Below, one piece after another: positions 1 to 8,190 of a stretch of 64,000 nucleotides of DNA. The position numbers were made by a program, and so were the translations under genes. Position 1 is the first letter of the stretch; the number at the start of each line of letters is the position of its first letter. A model generated the notes under the pieces. The model searched no databases. It saw only the letters and a list, made by a program, of their open reading frames with translations, and was not told the DNA's origin. This DNA is from Streptomyces sp. NBC_00390 (GTDB lineage Bacteria > Actinomycetota > Actinomycetes > Streptomycetales > Streptomycetaceae), in assembly GCF_036057275.1 (NCBI RefSeq), contig NZ_CP107945.1, positions 7,440,001 to 7,504,000 on the forward strand, read 5' to 3'.

Positions 1-803
1 TTACGGATCACGGTACCGGCGCCGATCGTGAGCAGGTCGGTGCAGACCGGAATGGTTCGGGAGAGGATCGTGACCCCCTTGCCGATCCGCGCGCCGAGTG
101 CCCGCAGGTACAGCACGTACAGCGGATTTCCGACGAAGAAGATCATCGGGTTGGCGTGGACCAGTGCCTTGACGGTCCAGAAGCGCAGATAGGTCAGACC
201 CCAGACCGGGAAGTCGCGGGGCTTCCACCGGCCGATGAGGATCCATTTGGCCACGATCGGAAACGTGCACAGGCCGACGAAGCCGATGCCGCCGAAGACG
301 ACGGAGCGGAGGTAGATGTCGGTGACACCTGAGCCGGCGGAGACCCACTCGTAGCCTCGGGCGACGACAATTCCGGAGAGGTAGCAGTATCCGACGAAAA
401 TCAGCAACTGCAGTGTTCCGCAGAGGGCGTACCGCAGTGTGCTTGCCGGTGCCACTGCCTCGGTCGACAGCGGGACCGGCGTCTCGACGGGGGTGGGCGC
501 GGCATCCTCGAAGGCCGTTGCCAGGCTACGGATCGTCGGGTTCCGGTAGATGTCCTTCATCGACACCGACGGCAGGTCCCCCCGCTTCCTGACCCGTGCA
601 CAGAATTGGGCCATCACCAGCGAGTTGGCGCCGAGGTCATCGAAGAAGTGGCCGTCGACCGGCACCTGCTCGATGCACACGACATCAGCCAGCACATCGG
701 CGAATTCTCTTTCGATGCCGGTCTTCGGGCCGGTGTATCTGCGTTTGGTGATTGCAGATTCATCCGGCCCGGGCGTCAAGACTTCGACGGAATTTTCCTC
801 CAT
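1..803 (-). CDS. Carrier-domain/hexapeptide-repeat membrane protein (Pls C-terminal-like), partial
   Basis: Reading frame enters across the left edge and starts at ATG 803 with AGGGAG seven bases upstream; 267 codons are visible and the 3' end is missing. Residues about 25-100 form an acyl/peptidyl carrier domain: FFDDLGANSL with Ser61 as the expected phosphopantetheine site. Two hydrophobic stretches (about 128-150 and 162-185) are followed by the start of a left-handed beta-helix rich in G-A-x-I-G-x-G hexapeptides. This carrier-membrane-hexapeptide order resembles the C-terminal part of epsilon-poly-lysine synthetase (Pls) and related 'NRPS terminal domain' proteins, here without an adenylation domain ahead of it. 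Seen: domain order. Inferred: a membrane acyl- or aminoacyl-transfer role. The partner adenylating enzyme, if any, lies outside the window. Confidence 0.75.
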   Translation of the reverse strand, partial: MEENSVEVLTPGPDESAITKRRYTGPKTGIEREFADVLADVVCIEQVPVDGHFFDDLGANSLVMAQFCARVRKRGDLPSVSMKDIYRNPTIRSLATAFEDAAPTPVETPVPLSTEAVAPASTLRYALCGTLQLLIFVGYCYLSGIVVARGYEWVSAGSGVTDIYLRSVVFGGIGFVGLCTFPIVAKWILIGRWKPRDFPVWGLTYLRFWTVKALVHANPMIFFVGNPLYVLYLRALGARIGKGVTILSRTIPVCTDLLTIGAGTVIR

Positions 804-2052
804 GCGAGCTCCCTGAGGAAATATCGACCACCACCGGCCGCCGCGGCCGGCGTCCTGTCCTCGCGCTCGTCGGTGGCCGGAGCGGGTAATCCGGAAGTCA
901 CGAGGTCGTGAGCTCTTGTCCGGCCACAAATTTCTGACTCCAGTCTCCGCCGTCCACCGTCGGGTTGCCACTCGAAGGCGATTACGTCCTCGAGTGGGAT
1001 CTGACGCCGAATCCGCTGTGCAGTAGAAGCAGCTGCGCTGTAAAAGCAGTGGACGGCATGGCGGTCCACGATCCGCCGCGGTGGCGGCCGCGTGGATGTC
1101 GGCGAACCGCCGGTGACCTCCGCCGACGTGCCGCCCGGATCCGTCCGTTCTCGGCAGCCGTCCGCTGGTCGGGGCGGTGGGCGAGGGTGGGGCGGAACCG
1201 GGTGTGCACGGCCATGTGCATCGGGGTGGGGAACACGGCGTCGCTGCGGGTGGCGTGCGCGTACGGAAAGTGGCACAGTCGTGATCGGCCGCGCGTGCCA
1301 TGAGCCGCTCCGGCAGGTCCGCGAGGGCCGACCGGCTGTGCGAGCACAGGGCGTCCATGCCCGGCGACGGAAGGTGATCAGCCGCTGCCGGCCGCTTCGC
1401 CGCTTCAGGGCGTGCCCTGCTCTTCCGGCGTTGTCCTGCAGCCGGGAGGCGCCGCGCCCTTATGGCGCGGAAGCGCGCCCTGCCCCCACCGCCGGGGCGT
1501 ACTCTCCGCCCCCGTCGCGTGACACCTCGTCATCGACGCGTTCATACACCGGGATCCGGTCCGGATCAGCGTGAACTCTCCGTCTGTGCAAGCGGTCTGA
1601 GACCGGCTGTCACGCCCCGCGCGCGGTAGGCGGCACCCGGTGCTGCTCCGCCGTGCCGTGTCCACCCGCACGTCCCGGTGCTCGCACAGCGGCTCGTCCG
1701 GCCCGGACGAGCCGGGAAGGACGGGGCTTCACACTGTGTGCGTCACGGCAGCACGTCGTGACCACCCGTCCTCGGCGTCATCGTCCGTGTCGCCCCGGCC
1801 CCCGCTGAACGATGAGTTGACGGCGAGCGCCTGCAGGGTGGGCAGCCACTGGCGTGCTCATCTGGTCAGGCCCAGGTCCTGCGTGCTCTGCAGGTGTATC
1901 CGGAGCCCACTGGCTCCACCAGGGTCATGCGGCGGGTCTGCCCCGCGCCTCAATGGGCACACAGGTGGTCGGCCCAGGACCGGGAACAAATTCGTCCGAC
2001 ACGTGTGTGGCGGAACTCAATCGGGGAAGTCGCAGCACGGAGGTTGATTCCC
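804..2052. other. Intergenic region without a convincing gene; possible decayed coding stretch
   Basis: No frame here has a good start, ribosome site and recognisable domain. On the minus strand about 1140-1430 two neighbouring frames show Streptomyces-like G/C third positions that switch frame near 1250, for example the run PTPMHMAVHTRFRPTLAH. This looks like an old gene broken by a frameshift, but I do not recognise the family. The region immediately left of 2053 must hold the promoter of the small hydrophobic protein gene. Confidence 0.35.
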
Positions 2053-2214
2053 ATGGTTCCTCTGCTACTGGTTCTGCTTCTCGTGCTGATTCTTTTCGGT
2101 GCGGGTTTCGCCCTCGACGCATTGTGGTGGATCGCCATCATTCTGTTGGTCGTGTGGGTGATCGGGTTCTTCGTCAGGCCGTCGGCCGGCGGGGGCCGCT
2201 GGTATCGCTGGTAG
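2053..2214 (+). CDS. Small hydrophobic membrane protein (53 aa)
   Basis: ATG 2053 has GGAGG ten bases upstream, which fixes the start of this 53-residue protein. Two hydrophobic helices (about 2-20 and 24-43) are separated by the charged/aromatic turn LDALWW, and the tail GGGRWYRW is basic and aromatic. Short proteins of this build are common in Streptomyces and are usually annotated only as 'hydrophobic protein'. It is followed after 69 bp by a membrane-anchored protein and its soluble paralogue, so the three may form one envelope or stress unit. The function is unknown; the membrane location is inferred from composition. Confidence 0.75.
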   Translation: MVPLLLVLLLVLILFGAGFALDALWWIAIILLVVWVIGFFVRPSAGGGRWYRW

Positions 2215-2283
2215 GTCGCCGATGACTGACGGAAGTCACGGGGCTCTCCGTAATTTCTCGAAAGCGTTGTGAGGGTTGGTTCG

Positions 2284-2841
2284 ATGTCTGTTGGAACCCT
2301 TCTGGCGATCATCATTCCCATCGTCGTGGTGGTCGGCCTGCTCGCCGTGGCGGCCTCGTACGTCGTGCGTCGCCGACGTCTGCGCGAGCGTTTCGGTCCG
2401 GAGTACGAGCGCACGGTCGAGGACGCCGGCAGCCGGCGCGAGGCCGAGCATGAGTTGAGCGAGCGCGAGAAGCGCCATGACTCGCTGGACATCCGGCCGC
2501 TGCAGCCCGATGTCCGGGACCGGTACGCGCGGGACTGGCAGAGCGTGCAGGGTGAATTCGTGGATCGCCCTGAGGGCGCCGTGCAGGACGCGGACCTCTT
2601 GGTGACCTCGCTGATGCGTGAACGCGGCTATCCGACCGACAATCTTGCCCAGAAGCTCGCGGATCTTTCGGTCGAGCACGGGCGCACGGTCGAACACTAT
2701 CGCGTTGCTCACGACGTCAATCAGCGCAGCTTGAAGCATGAGGCCACGACCGAGCAATTGCGAGGTGCGATGGTGCATTATCGCGCCTTGTTCGACGAAC
2801 TGCTCTCCGACGGGGGCCGGCGTCGTCACGCTCGGGCCTGA
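2284..2841 (+). CDS. Membrane-anchored conserved hypothetical protein
   Basis: 185 residues from ATG 2284 (GAGG about nine bases upstream; an in-frame GTG five codons earlier is less well placed). A single N-terminal transmembrane helix (about 5-27) is followed by an RRRRLRERFG stop-transfer and a charged, mostly helical cytoplasmic domain. The part around RYARDWQSVQGEFVDRPEGA matches the C-terminal half of the next gene (GFHARWQEIQSRFVDDPREA), so the pair arose by duplication. I recognise this type from Streptomyces genomes but know of no assigned function. Likely co-transcribed with the hydrophobic protein gene upstream. Confidence 0.8.
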   Translation: MSVGTLLAIIIPIVVVVGLLAVAASYVVRRRRLRERFGPEYERTVEDAGSRREAEHELSEREKRHDSLDIRPLQPDVRDRYARDWQSVQGEFVDRPEGAVQDADLLVTSLMRERGYPTDNLAQKLADLSVEHGRTVEHYRVAHDVNQRSLKHEATTEQLRGAMVHYRALFDELLSDGGRRRHARA

Positions 2842-2907
2842 ACATTTCCATGTACCGGGATTTCCGGCGATTTCCGACCGCGGGAGATCAGGTCGAATGG
2901 AGGAGAG

Positions 2908-3366
2908 ATGGAACGCGAACGCACACCCGGCACCGAGGGCGGCCTGTCCACCGCCGACCTTGCCGCGCCGCGTGAACAGGACACCCGTCAAGAGTCCGAA
3001 GAGCCGTCGCAGGCCCCTGCGTATCCCGGTGAGTCCACCGAGGCGGCTCCGGAACGCGCGCCGGCGGAAGCGGGGGCCCTTCCTGCGGACGACGAACCCC
3101 CGCAGCTGCTGGCGCCGGAGGACGAGGAAGGTTTCCACGCACGCTGGCAGGAGATTCAGAGCCGGTTCGTGGACGACCCGCGTGAGGCGGTCCATGCGGC
3201 CGACGGTCTCGTCGCGGACGTGATGCAGACGCTGGCCGCGACGTTCTCCCAGCACAAGAAGGACCTCGAGGGCCAGTGGAACCGGGGCGAGGAGGCGGAC
3301 ACCGAGGACCTGCGCATGGCACTGCGCAAGTACCGGTCGTTCTTCAACCGCTTGCTGTCGAGCTGA
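2908..3366 (+). CDS. Conserved hypothetical protein, soluble paralogue of the upstream gene
   Basis: 152 residues starting at ATG 2908 with GGAGAG just upstream. The first 70 residues are acidic, Ala/Pro/Glu-rich and probably disordered; residues about 75-150 form the helical domain shared with the preceding membrane-anchored protein, ending RKYRSFFNRLLSS. There is no membrane helix here, so the two copies differ in location. The last 23 bp overlap the 3' end of the convergent Lrp/AsnC regulator gene. Function unknown. Confidence 0.75.
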   Translation: MERERTPGTEGGLSTADLAAPREQDTRQESEEPSQAPAYPGESTEAAPERAPAEAGALPADDEPPQLLAPEDEEGFHARWQEIQSRFVDDPREAVHAADGLVADVMQTLAATFSQHKKDLEGQWNRGEEADTEDLRMALRKYRSFFNRLLSS

Positions 3367-3814
3367 ACACCGGCAGACCGCGCGGCTCCTTGATCCGCTT
3401 CATGATGATCTGGGAGTTGACCTCGGTGACACCGGTCAGTGCGGTCAGCTTCTCGATCCACAGCCGCTCGTAGGCGCTCAGGTCCGCCACCGCGATGCGC
3501 AGCAGGCATCCCGGGCTCCCGAAGAGCCGGTACGCCTCGATGATGTCGGGGATCTCCTGGAGGGCCGCCTCGAAGGCCTCGACCACCTCACGGTCGCGCT
3601 TGACCTCGATGGAGACGAGCACCTCGAAGCTCCTCTCGACCGCCTCCGGGTCGATGACCGCCCGATAGCCCTGGATCACGCCGTCCTGCTCCAGTTGCCG
3701 GACGCGGCGCATGCACGGTGAGGGGGTCAGGCCCACTCGCTGGGCGAGTTCCTGATTGCTCAGCCGCCCGTCGTTCTGGAGCTCGCGCAAGATTTCTCGG
3801 TCAATCTCATCCAT
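3344..3814 (-). CDS. Lrp/AsnC family transcriptional regulator
   Basis: 156 residues from ATG 3814 (MDEIDREIL). A GTG six codons upstream (3832) is a possible alternative start; neither has a clear ribosome site. The N-terminal winged helix-turn-helix is evident (NQELAQRVGLTPSPCMRRV). It is followed by the RAM/effector domain with the usual alternating strand-helix pattern (VLVSIEVKRD, PGCLLRIAVADLSAYERL). Regulators of this family sense amino acids or related metabolites. It is divergent from the L-asparaginase gene with a 206-bp gap, so control of asparagine/aspartate supply is a reasonable inference. Its 3' end overlaps the convergent gene by 23 bp. Confidence 0.9.
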   Translation of the reverse strand: MDEIDREILRELQNDGRLSNQELAQRVGLTPSPCMRRVRQLEQDGVIQGYRAVIDPEAVERSFEVLVSIEVKRDREVVEAFEAALQEIPDIIEAYRLFGSPGCLLRIAVADLSAYERLWIEKLTALTGVTEVNSQIIMKRIKEPRGLPVFSSTASG

Positions 3815-4020
3815 GACGCAATCATCCACCACACCGGTGGGTGATCGGGGTGAAATTGGCGATCAAATTGCGGGACAAGGCTCCTATCATTGCCAGAACT
3901 GTTCCGGTCATCCCCGGATCAGACATGGGGGCGCAGCCGGGCCGGTGCCACGAGCGGGGCCGGGCCGCGTGCCCGTCGAACGTGCCGCATCACCGGCGAC
4001 AACGACGAGGAGTGGGCACT

Positions 4021-5043
4021 GTGGGACGGATCGTCGTCATCAGCACCGGCGGGACGATAGCCAGCCGCTGGCAGGGGGCGGGCTTTGCCGCTGACGCGCG
4101 CGGCCAGGAGGTCATGGCGACCGCCGCGGTGCCCGAGGGCGTCACCATCGAGGTCGTCGACCTGTTCAGCGTGAACAGCCCCCGCCTCACCACCGCCCAT
4201 CAGCTCACCCTGCTGCACACGGTGCACGAGGTGCTCACCGACCCGGGCGTGGACGGCATCGTCGTCACCCACGGCACCGACACCCTGGAGGAGTCTGCGT
4301 TCCTGGTCGACCTGCACCATGACGACCCCCGCCCGGTGGTCTTCACCGGCGCCCAGCTTCCGCTCGACGCGGCCGACGGCGACGGGCCGGGCAACCTTCA
4401 CGACGCGCTGCTGACCGCCGCCACGACGCGCGGTCTCGGCGTACTCGTCGCCTTCGACGGCAAGGTGCACCAGGCCCGCGGCACCATCAAGACGCAGACC
4501 CTTGCCCCCGACGCCTTCGGCGACCCGTCCGGCGCCCGTATCGGGAACGTCGGATTCGGCCGGGTCTCCGTCCTGCGGCATCCCCAGCGCCCCGCCGGGC
4601 TGGCGCTGCCGGGGATGCCCGGCACCCTGCCCCGTGTCGACATGGTCATGCACCACGCCGACGCCGACCCGCTGCTGCTGAACGCGGCCGTGGACGCCGG
4701 GGCCCGGGGAATCGTCCTGGTGGCCACCGGCTCGGGCAACGCGACGCCCGAGATCGCCGAGGCCGTCGCCTCCGCGACCGCCCGCGGTGTGCTCGTCGCC
4801 CTGACGACCCGGGTCCCGTCCGGACCGGTCGCCGAGATCTACACCTACGGCGGTGCGGTCGACCTCGTGGCCGCGGGAGCCGTGCCGACGGGCACGCTGC
4901 GCGCCGGTCAGGCCCGGATCGCCGTGCTCACCGCCCTGCTCGCCGCGACCGACCTGCAGGAACGGGACCGGGTACTGCGGCACGCGCTCGGTGAGGCCCT
5001 GCCCACCGGCGCGGACCCGGCCGTAGAGCTCGTCGAGGCATAG
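4021..5043 (+). CDS. ansA: L-asparaginase
   Basis: GTG 4021 is preferred because AGGAG lies eight bases upstream and the protein then begins directly with the first beta strand (GRIVVISTGGTIAS); the longer upstream extension has no family-like sequence. 340 residues. The first catalytic Thr lies in STGGTIAS and the second active-site element is THGTDTLEE, both signatures of the bacterial asparaginase family that hydrolyses asparagine to aspartate and ammonia. There is no signal peptide, so a cytoplasmic enzyme is expected. It is divergent from an Lrp/AsnC regulator, which probably controls it. Confidence 0.93.
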   Translation: MGRIVVISTGGTIASRWQGAGFAADARGQEVMATAAVPEGVTIEVVDLFSVNSPRLTTAHQLTLLHTVHEVLTDPGVDGIVVTHGTDTLEESAFLVDLHHDDPRPVVFTGAQLPLDAADGDGPGNLHDALLTAATTRGLGVLVAFDGKVHQARGTIKTQTLAPDAFGDPSGARIGNVGFGRVSVLRHPQRPAGLALPGMPGTLPRVDMVMHHADADPLLLNAAVDAGARGIVLVATGSGNATPEIAEAVASATARGVLVALTTRVPSGPVAEIYTYGGAVDLVAAGAVPTGTLRAGQARIAVLTALLAATDLQERDRVLRHALGEALPTGADPAVELVEA

Positions 5044-5115
5044 GGGCCGGTCCGAGGCCGGGCGGCCCGATCCAGCGCACCCGGACCTGGTCACCGCCCG
5101 TCGCCTGCGCGTCGT

Positions 5116-5715
5116 TCAGACGTCGTCGCGCACGAGGCTGACGACCTGGTCGGCGATCGTGTCGAGGATGTGCGCCGCCGCACTGTCATCGCCGAGAACG
5201 AGAAAGTTCAGGGTCAGTCCGTCGGTCATGACCGCCAGATAGCGGGCCAGTACGGGGACTGGCACGCGGAGTTCGAACTTCATGCTGTGACGGAGCTGTT
5301 CGATGAGTTCGGTGTAGGTGTCGGAGTACAACTCGTACTGCCGTCGTGCCAGATGCTCGAATCCCGGCTCGCGCAGGGCGTACTGCGTGAGTTCGTACGT
5401 GAGCATGTGTTCCCCCGGATTGGCGGACACATGGTCCCAATAGGCCTGGAATCCCGCCCGGATGGTCTCCTGGAGGGTGGCCTTCGGCCGGATGGCCTCC
5501 TTCACCACCGTGAGGTAGTGATCGGTGATCGCCGTGATGACCGACTCCAGCAGGGCCTGCTTGGAGTCGAAGCAGTAATGGAAGACACTCAGTGAGACGC
5601 CTGCCTCGGCGGCGATGGACCGAGTGGTCGTCCGGGAGACACCGTCGCGGGTCATCGCACGGAGCGCTGCCTCGATCAGCTGACGGCGACGCTCGGCCGA
5701 TGGCATGCGTGCCAT
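5116..5715 (-). CDS. TetR family transcriptional regulator
   Basis: 199 residues from ATG 5715 with GAAGGGAA upstream (MARMPSAERRR). The N-terminal DNA-binding domain contains IAAEAGVSLSVFHYCFDSKQ, with the typical F-x-Y-F-x-x-K-x-x-L TetR helix (YCFDSKQALL). The C-terminal ligand domain is all-helical and gives no clue to the effector. Three direct GTGCTGTGC copies lie upstream of the start and could be operator or leader repeats. Neighbours are asparaginase (convergent) and a secreted dipeptidase-like gene on the same strand, separated by a strong terminator, so it is probably transcribed alone. Confidence 0.92.
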   Translation of the reverse strand: MARMPSAERRRQLIEAALRAMTRDGVSRTTTRSIAAEAGVSLSVFHYCFDSKQALLESVITAITDHYLTVVKEAIRPKATLQETIRAGFQAYWDHVSANPGEHMLTYELTQYALREPGFEHLARRQYELYSDTYTELIEQLRHSMKFELRVPVPVLARYLAVMTDGLTLNFLVLGDDSAAAHILDTIADQVVSLVRDDV

Positions 5716-5733
5716 GTGGTTCCCTTCGCGCTG

Positions 5734-5767
5734 GTGCTGTGCCGTGCTGTGCTCTGCCGTGCTGTGC
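5734..5767. repeat. Three direct copies of GTGCTGTGC upstream of the tetR gene
   Basis: GTGCTGTGC occurs at 5734-5742, 5744-5752 and 5759-5767, just ahead of the TetR start codon on the minus strand. It may be an operator for autoregulation or a slippage-generated microrepeat; sequence alone cannot tell. Confidence 0.5.
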
Positions 5768-5781
5768 CGCGTCACGCGGCC

Positions 5782-5820
5782 GGGGCCGGCCGGATCAGGA
5801 GAGCTGATCCGGCCGGCCCC
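5782..5820 (-). terminator. Strong stem-loop terminator
   Basis: Perfect 17-bp stem (5782-5798 with 5804-5820) and a five-base loop, 25 bp beyond the stop of the dipeptidase-like gene. It should end that transcript before the tetR gene. Confidence 0.85.
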
Positions 5821-5845
5821 GGCCCATGGGCACCGGGTCGTGGCG

Positions 5846-7909
5846 TCAGCTGCTGTAGACGCCGACCTCGTGAAGGGAGTAGCCCCAATTGGTGCCGCGC
5901 TCCAACCCGTGGACGCGCACGTAGCGGGCCGGTGTTCCGGAGAACCGCGCCGTGTCCAGGCCGCCGTCCCCGGCGCTGGTGGACCACACGGACAGCCAGT
6001 TCGTCCCGTCGGCGGAGACCTCGATGCGGTACGCCTTCCCGTAGGCGCGCTCCCAGTTGAGGGTGACACGCTTGATCAGGCTGGGGGCTTTGAGGTCGAT
6101 CCGCAGCCACTGGTCGTTGCTCCAGTCGCTCGCCCAGCGGGTGCCCGCGTTGCCGTCCACGGCCCTGTCGGGTGCGTAACTCGTGAACAGGCTCCACTCC
6201 GACGAACTGGCCGATGCGGACGCGCCTGCGGCGAGGTTCACCCCGGCCTTGTGGTTCTCGGAGGCCGCCCAGGTGTCGAGGTAGGACTCGGCGCCCCGGA
6301 AGAGGTCGTCCACGACACCCTGGCCGCCGACGATCCGTATGTCCTCCAGCCAGTCCGGGACCAGACCGTAGTGCGCGGCGCCGTCGGTGTTGAGGTCCCA
6401 GGTGCGCTCACCGGTGGTCTGCCTGTCGATGACGGAGCCGCCGTCGGCACTGCGGAAGGGATACCGCACCGGGTTCGGGGTGTCCGCGCCACGGGGGCCC
6501 GGCCAGCCGCCGACGCCGTTCATGTCGGTGCCGTAGCCGTAGCCGACGTTGTACTTGTCGCGCAGCGCGTCCGTGCGCTTCGCCTCCGCGCTGAACCCCT
6601 CGGCGCCGTTCATGTACTGGGTGATGAAGCCGCCGAGCCGGTAGACGCGCTCCGTCCAGCTGGAGTCCATCCAGCCGTGCGAGGAGATCACACCGGGGTA
6701 CGACTCGGACTCGAGGATGTCGAAGGCCCGGCCTGCGGCCTTGACGCTCATATGGTCGATCTCCAGCATCATCTTGCGTTTCATCATGCCGCGCACTGCG
6801 TACTCGCCGAGCGCCGTGAGGCCGCGGGTGTTGCACTGCGCGTCCGCTGCGTACGAGGGGACCTCCACGCCCTCCGGCAGCCTCTTCTCCGCCGCGGCCG
6901 CCGGGGCGATGCCGATGGGGTTGTCGTGCTGCGGCCCGGTGCACTTCTCCGTCTTCCAGAAGGTGCCGGTCGACAGGAACTGGCCCACATTGATCGCCGT
7001 GCCGAGGGTGCCCGAGTCGAACCGGACCCCGCACAGGGCGTTGTCGAACTTGTGGCAGAGGAACATGCTGCGGACGCCCAGCTTGTGCAGCTCGTCCAGG
7101 CCGCGGTCGATGTCGTCCTTGCCGCACTGCGCGATGTCCAGGATCTGCTTGCAGCCGAACGGCTCGGAGGTCTCGACCCCCAGGATGACGGCCAGTTTGC
7201 CCTGCTGGATGACCTCGCGGGCCTGCGCGCTGTCGGTGACGATCCGGAACCAGCCCTTGCCCGGGCCTCCGTACATCCTGTCGATGTAGGCCTGCATGTC
7301 GTACGTCTTCTGCGCCTGCAGGCGGATGGAGGTCATCTCGTCGCAGCTGCGGTCCTTGAAGAAGTAGACCGAGCAGATGACGCCGTTGGTGACGAGGTCG
7401 TTGACCATCACCCGCTGGCCGCCGCGCCATGCCCGTTCGACCCAGGCGTAGTAGTTCTGCTGGTGGGTCAGCGAGTCATGGGCGGGCCAGTCATTGAACG
7501 TCGGCCATCCGTCGGGGTCGTGCCTGCCGTCGCCCCCCTTGGTGATGAAGTCGAAGACCGCGAGCGAGCCGTCGGGGTAGTGCTCGGGACAGTCCTTGAG
7601 CGCATCGGCGATCCCCCGCTCGGAGAAGGTCTGGCCGCAGATGAGCCGGCCGCCGAAGGCCTCGTTGGACATCAGGTGGTTGTGTGCGTCGACGAAGCCC
7701 CGTACCTGTCCCTGGGAGTCCGTCCCCTTGAACGGTTCGCCCGTGACATTGATCTGGGAGTCGGGCGCCGGCCGTGCCGCCGGGGTCCACCAGTCCGACT
7801 CGGCCGAGTAACTGGGCGCTGTGCCGAGGACCATGGCCACCACGGTGAGAAGCAACGACAGAACCGCGATGGGCCTGCGGGTGCGGTGCGAGTGTCGAGT
7901 CATCGTCAT
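5846..7909 (-). CDS. Secreted membrane-dipeptidase-like hydrolase with C-terminal discoidin (F5/8C) domain
   Basis: 687 residues from ATG 7909 (GAAGG eight bases upstream; a GTG one codon earlier is possible). A basic signal peptide with a hydrophobic core (about 13-32) ends near APSYSA. The central region (about 70-540) reads like the amidohydrolase/renal-dipeptidase fold: VDAHNHLM near the start, LEIDHMS and ISSHGWM in the C-terminal half, and LAVILGVETS, all plausible metal or active-site positions. The last 140 residues (about 548-687) form a discoidin/F5-8 type C sugar-binding module (SLFTSYAPDRAVDGNAGTRW ... GYSLHEVGVY). An exported enzyme acting on peptides or cell-wall material and tethered by carbohydrate binding is inferred; the substrate is unknown. 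Many Cys residues suggest disulphides. Confidence 0.82.
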   Translation of the reverse strand: MTMTRHSHRTRRPIAVLSLLLTVVAMVLGTAPSYSAESDWWTPAARPAPDSQINVTGEPFKGTDSQGQVRGFVDAHNHLMSNEAFGGRLICGQTFSERGIADALKDCPEHYPDGSLAVFDFITKGGDGRHDPDGWPTFNDWPAHDSLTHQQNYYAWVERAWRGGQRVMVNDLVTNGVICSVYFFKDRSCDEMTSIRLQAQKTYDMQAYIDRMYGGPGKGWFRIVTDSAQAREVIQQGKLAVILGVETSEPFGCKQILDIAQCGKDDIDRGLDELHKLGVRSMFLCHKFDNALCGVRFDSGTLGTAINVGQFLSTGTFWKTEKCTGPQHDNPIGIAPAAAAEKRLPEGVEVPSYAADAQCNTRGLTALGEYAVRGMMKRKMMLEIDHMSVKAAGRAFDILESESYPGVISSHGWMDSSWTERVYRLGGFITQYMNGAEGFSAEAKRTDALRDKYNVGYGYGTDMNGVGGWPGPRGADTPNPVRYPFRSADGGSVIDRQTTGERTWDLNTDGAAHYGLVPDWLEDIRIVGGQGVVDDLFRGAESYLDTWAASENHKAGVNLAAGASASASSSEWSLFTSYAPDRAVDGNAGTRWASDWSNDQWLRIDLKAPSLIKRVTLNWERAYGKAYRIEVSADGTNWLSVWSTSAGDGGLDTARFSGTPARYVRVHGLERGTNWGYSLHEVGVYSS

Positions 7910-8011
7910 CACTCATGCCTTCGGTGAGCGGATGGTCCGGTCGATGAGCCGAGGCCGTCCGGGGTCACGCGCCCCCAAGAGGTTGTCATGACCCGAGCAA
8001 ATAGTGGGACG

Positions 8012-8040
8012 AGAATCGCGACTATCACACAAAGAGTCAA
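8012..8040 (-). promoter_or_regulatory. Probable promoter of the dipeptidase-like gene
   Basis: On the minus strand TTGACT (8035-8040) and GATTCT (8012-8017) are separated by 17 bp in the only A/T-rich patch of this 280-bp gap. The spacing fits a vegetative promoter; the -10 is weak. Confidence 0.45.
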
Positions 8041-8067
8041 TAGTCCGGGACAGGTGACCTGATGGCT

Positions 8068-8089
8068 CGGTGGGCAATCGCGCCCACCG
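8068..8089 (-). terminator. Stem-loop downstream of the beta-lactamase gene
   Basis: CGGTGGGC (8068-8075) pairs with GCCCACCG (8082-8089) around a six-base loop, about 100 bp past the beta-lactamase stop. A modest hairpin; a terminator role is inferred. Confidence 0.4.
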
Positions 8090-8190
8090 GGCGCGCGACG
8101 GGATCGTCGGCGTGAACCGCCGTCCGGTTCCGGTGGGATGCGAGGGGACCGGGCCCACCGGGACGTGGGGCCGGTGCGCCTGCTCGACGG

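Noticed and set aside
5705..7927. 740-codon plus-strand frame opposite the dipeptidase-like gene
   Set aside because: Mirror of a well-supported secreted protein gene; codon bias and domain evidence favour the minus strand, and the frame runs through a terminator hairpin.
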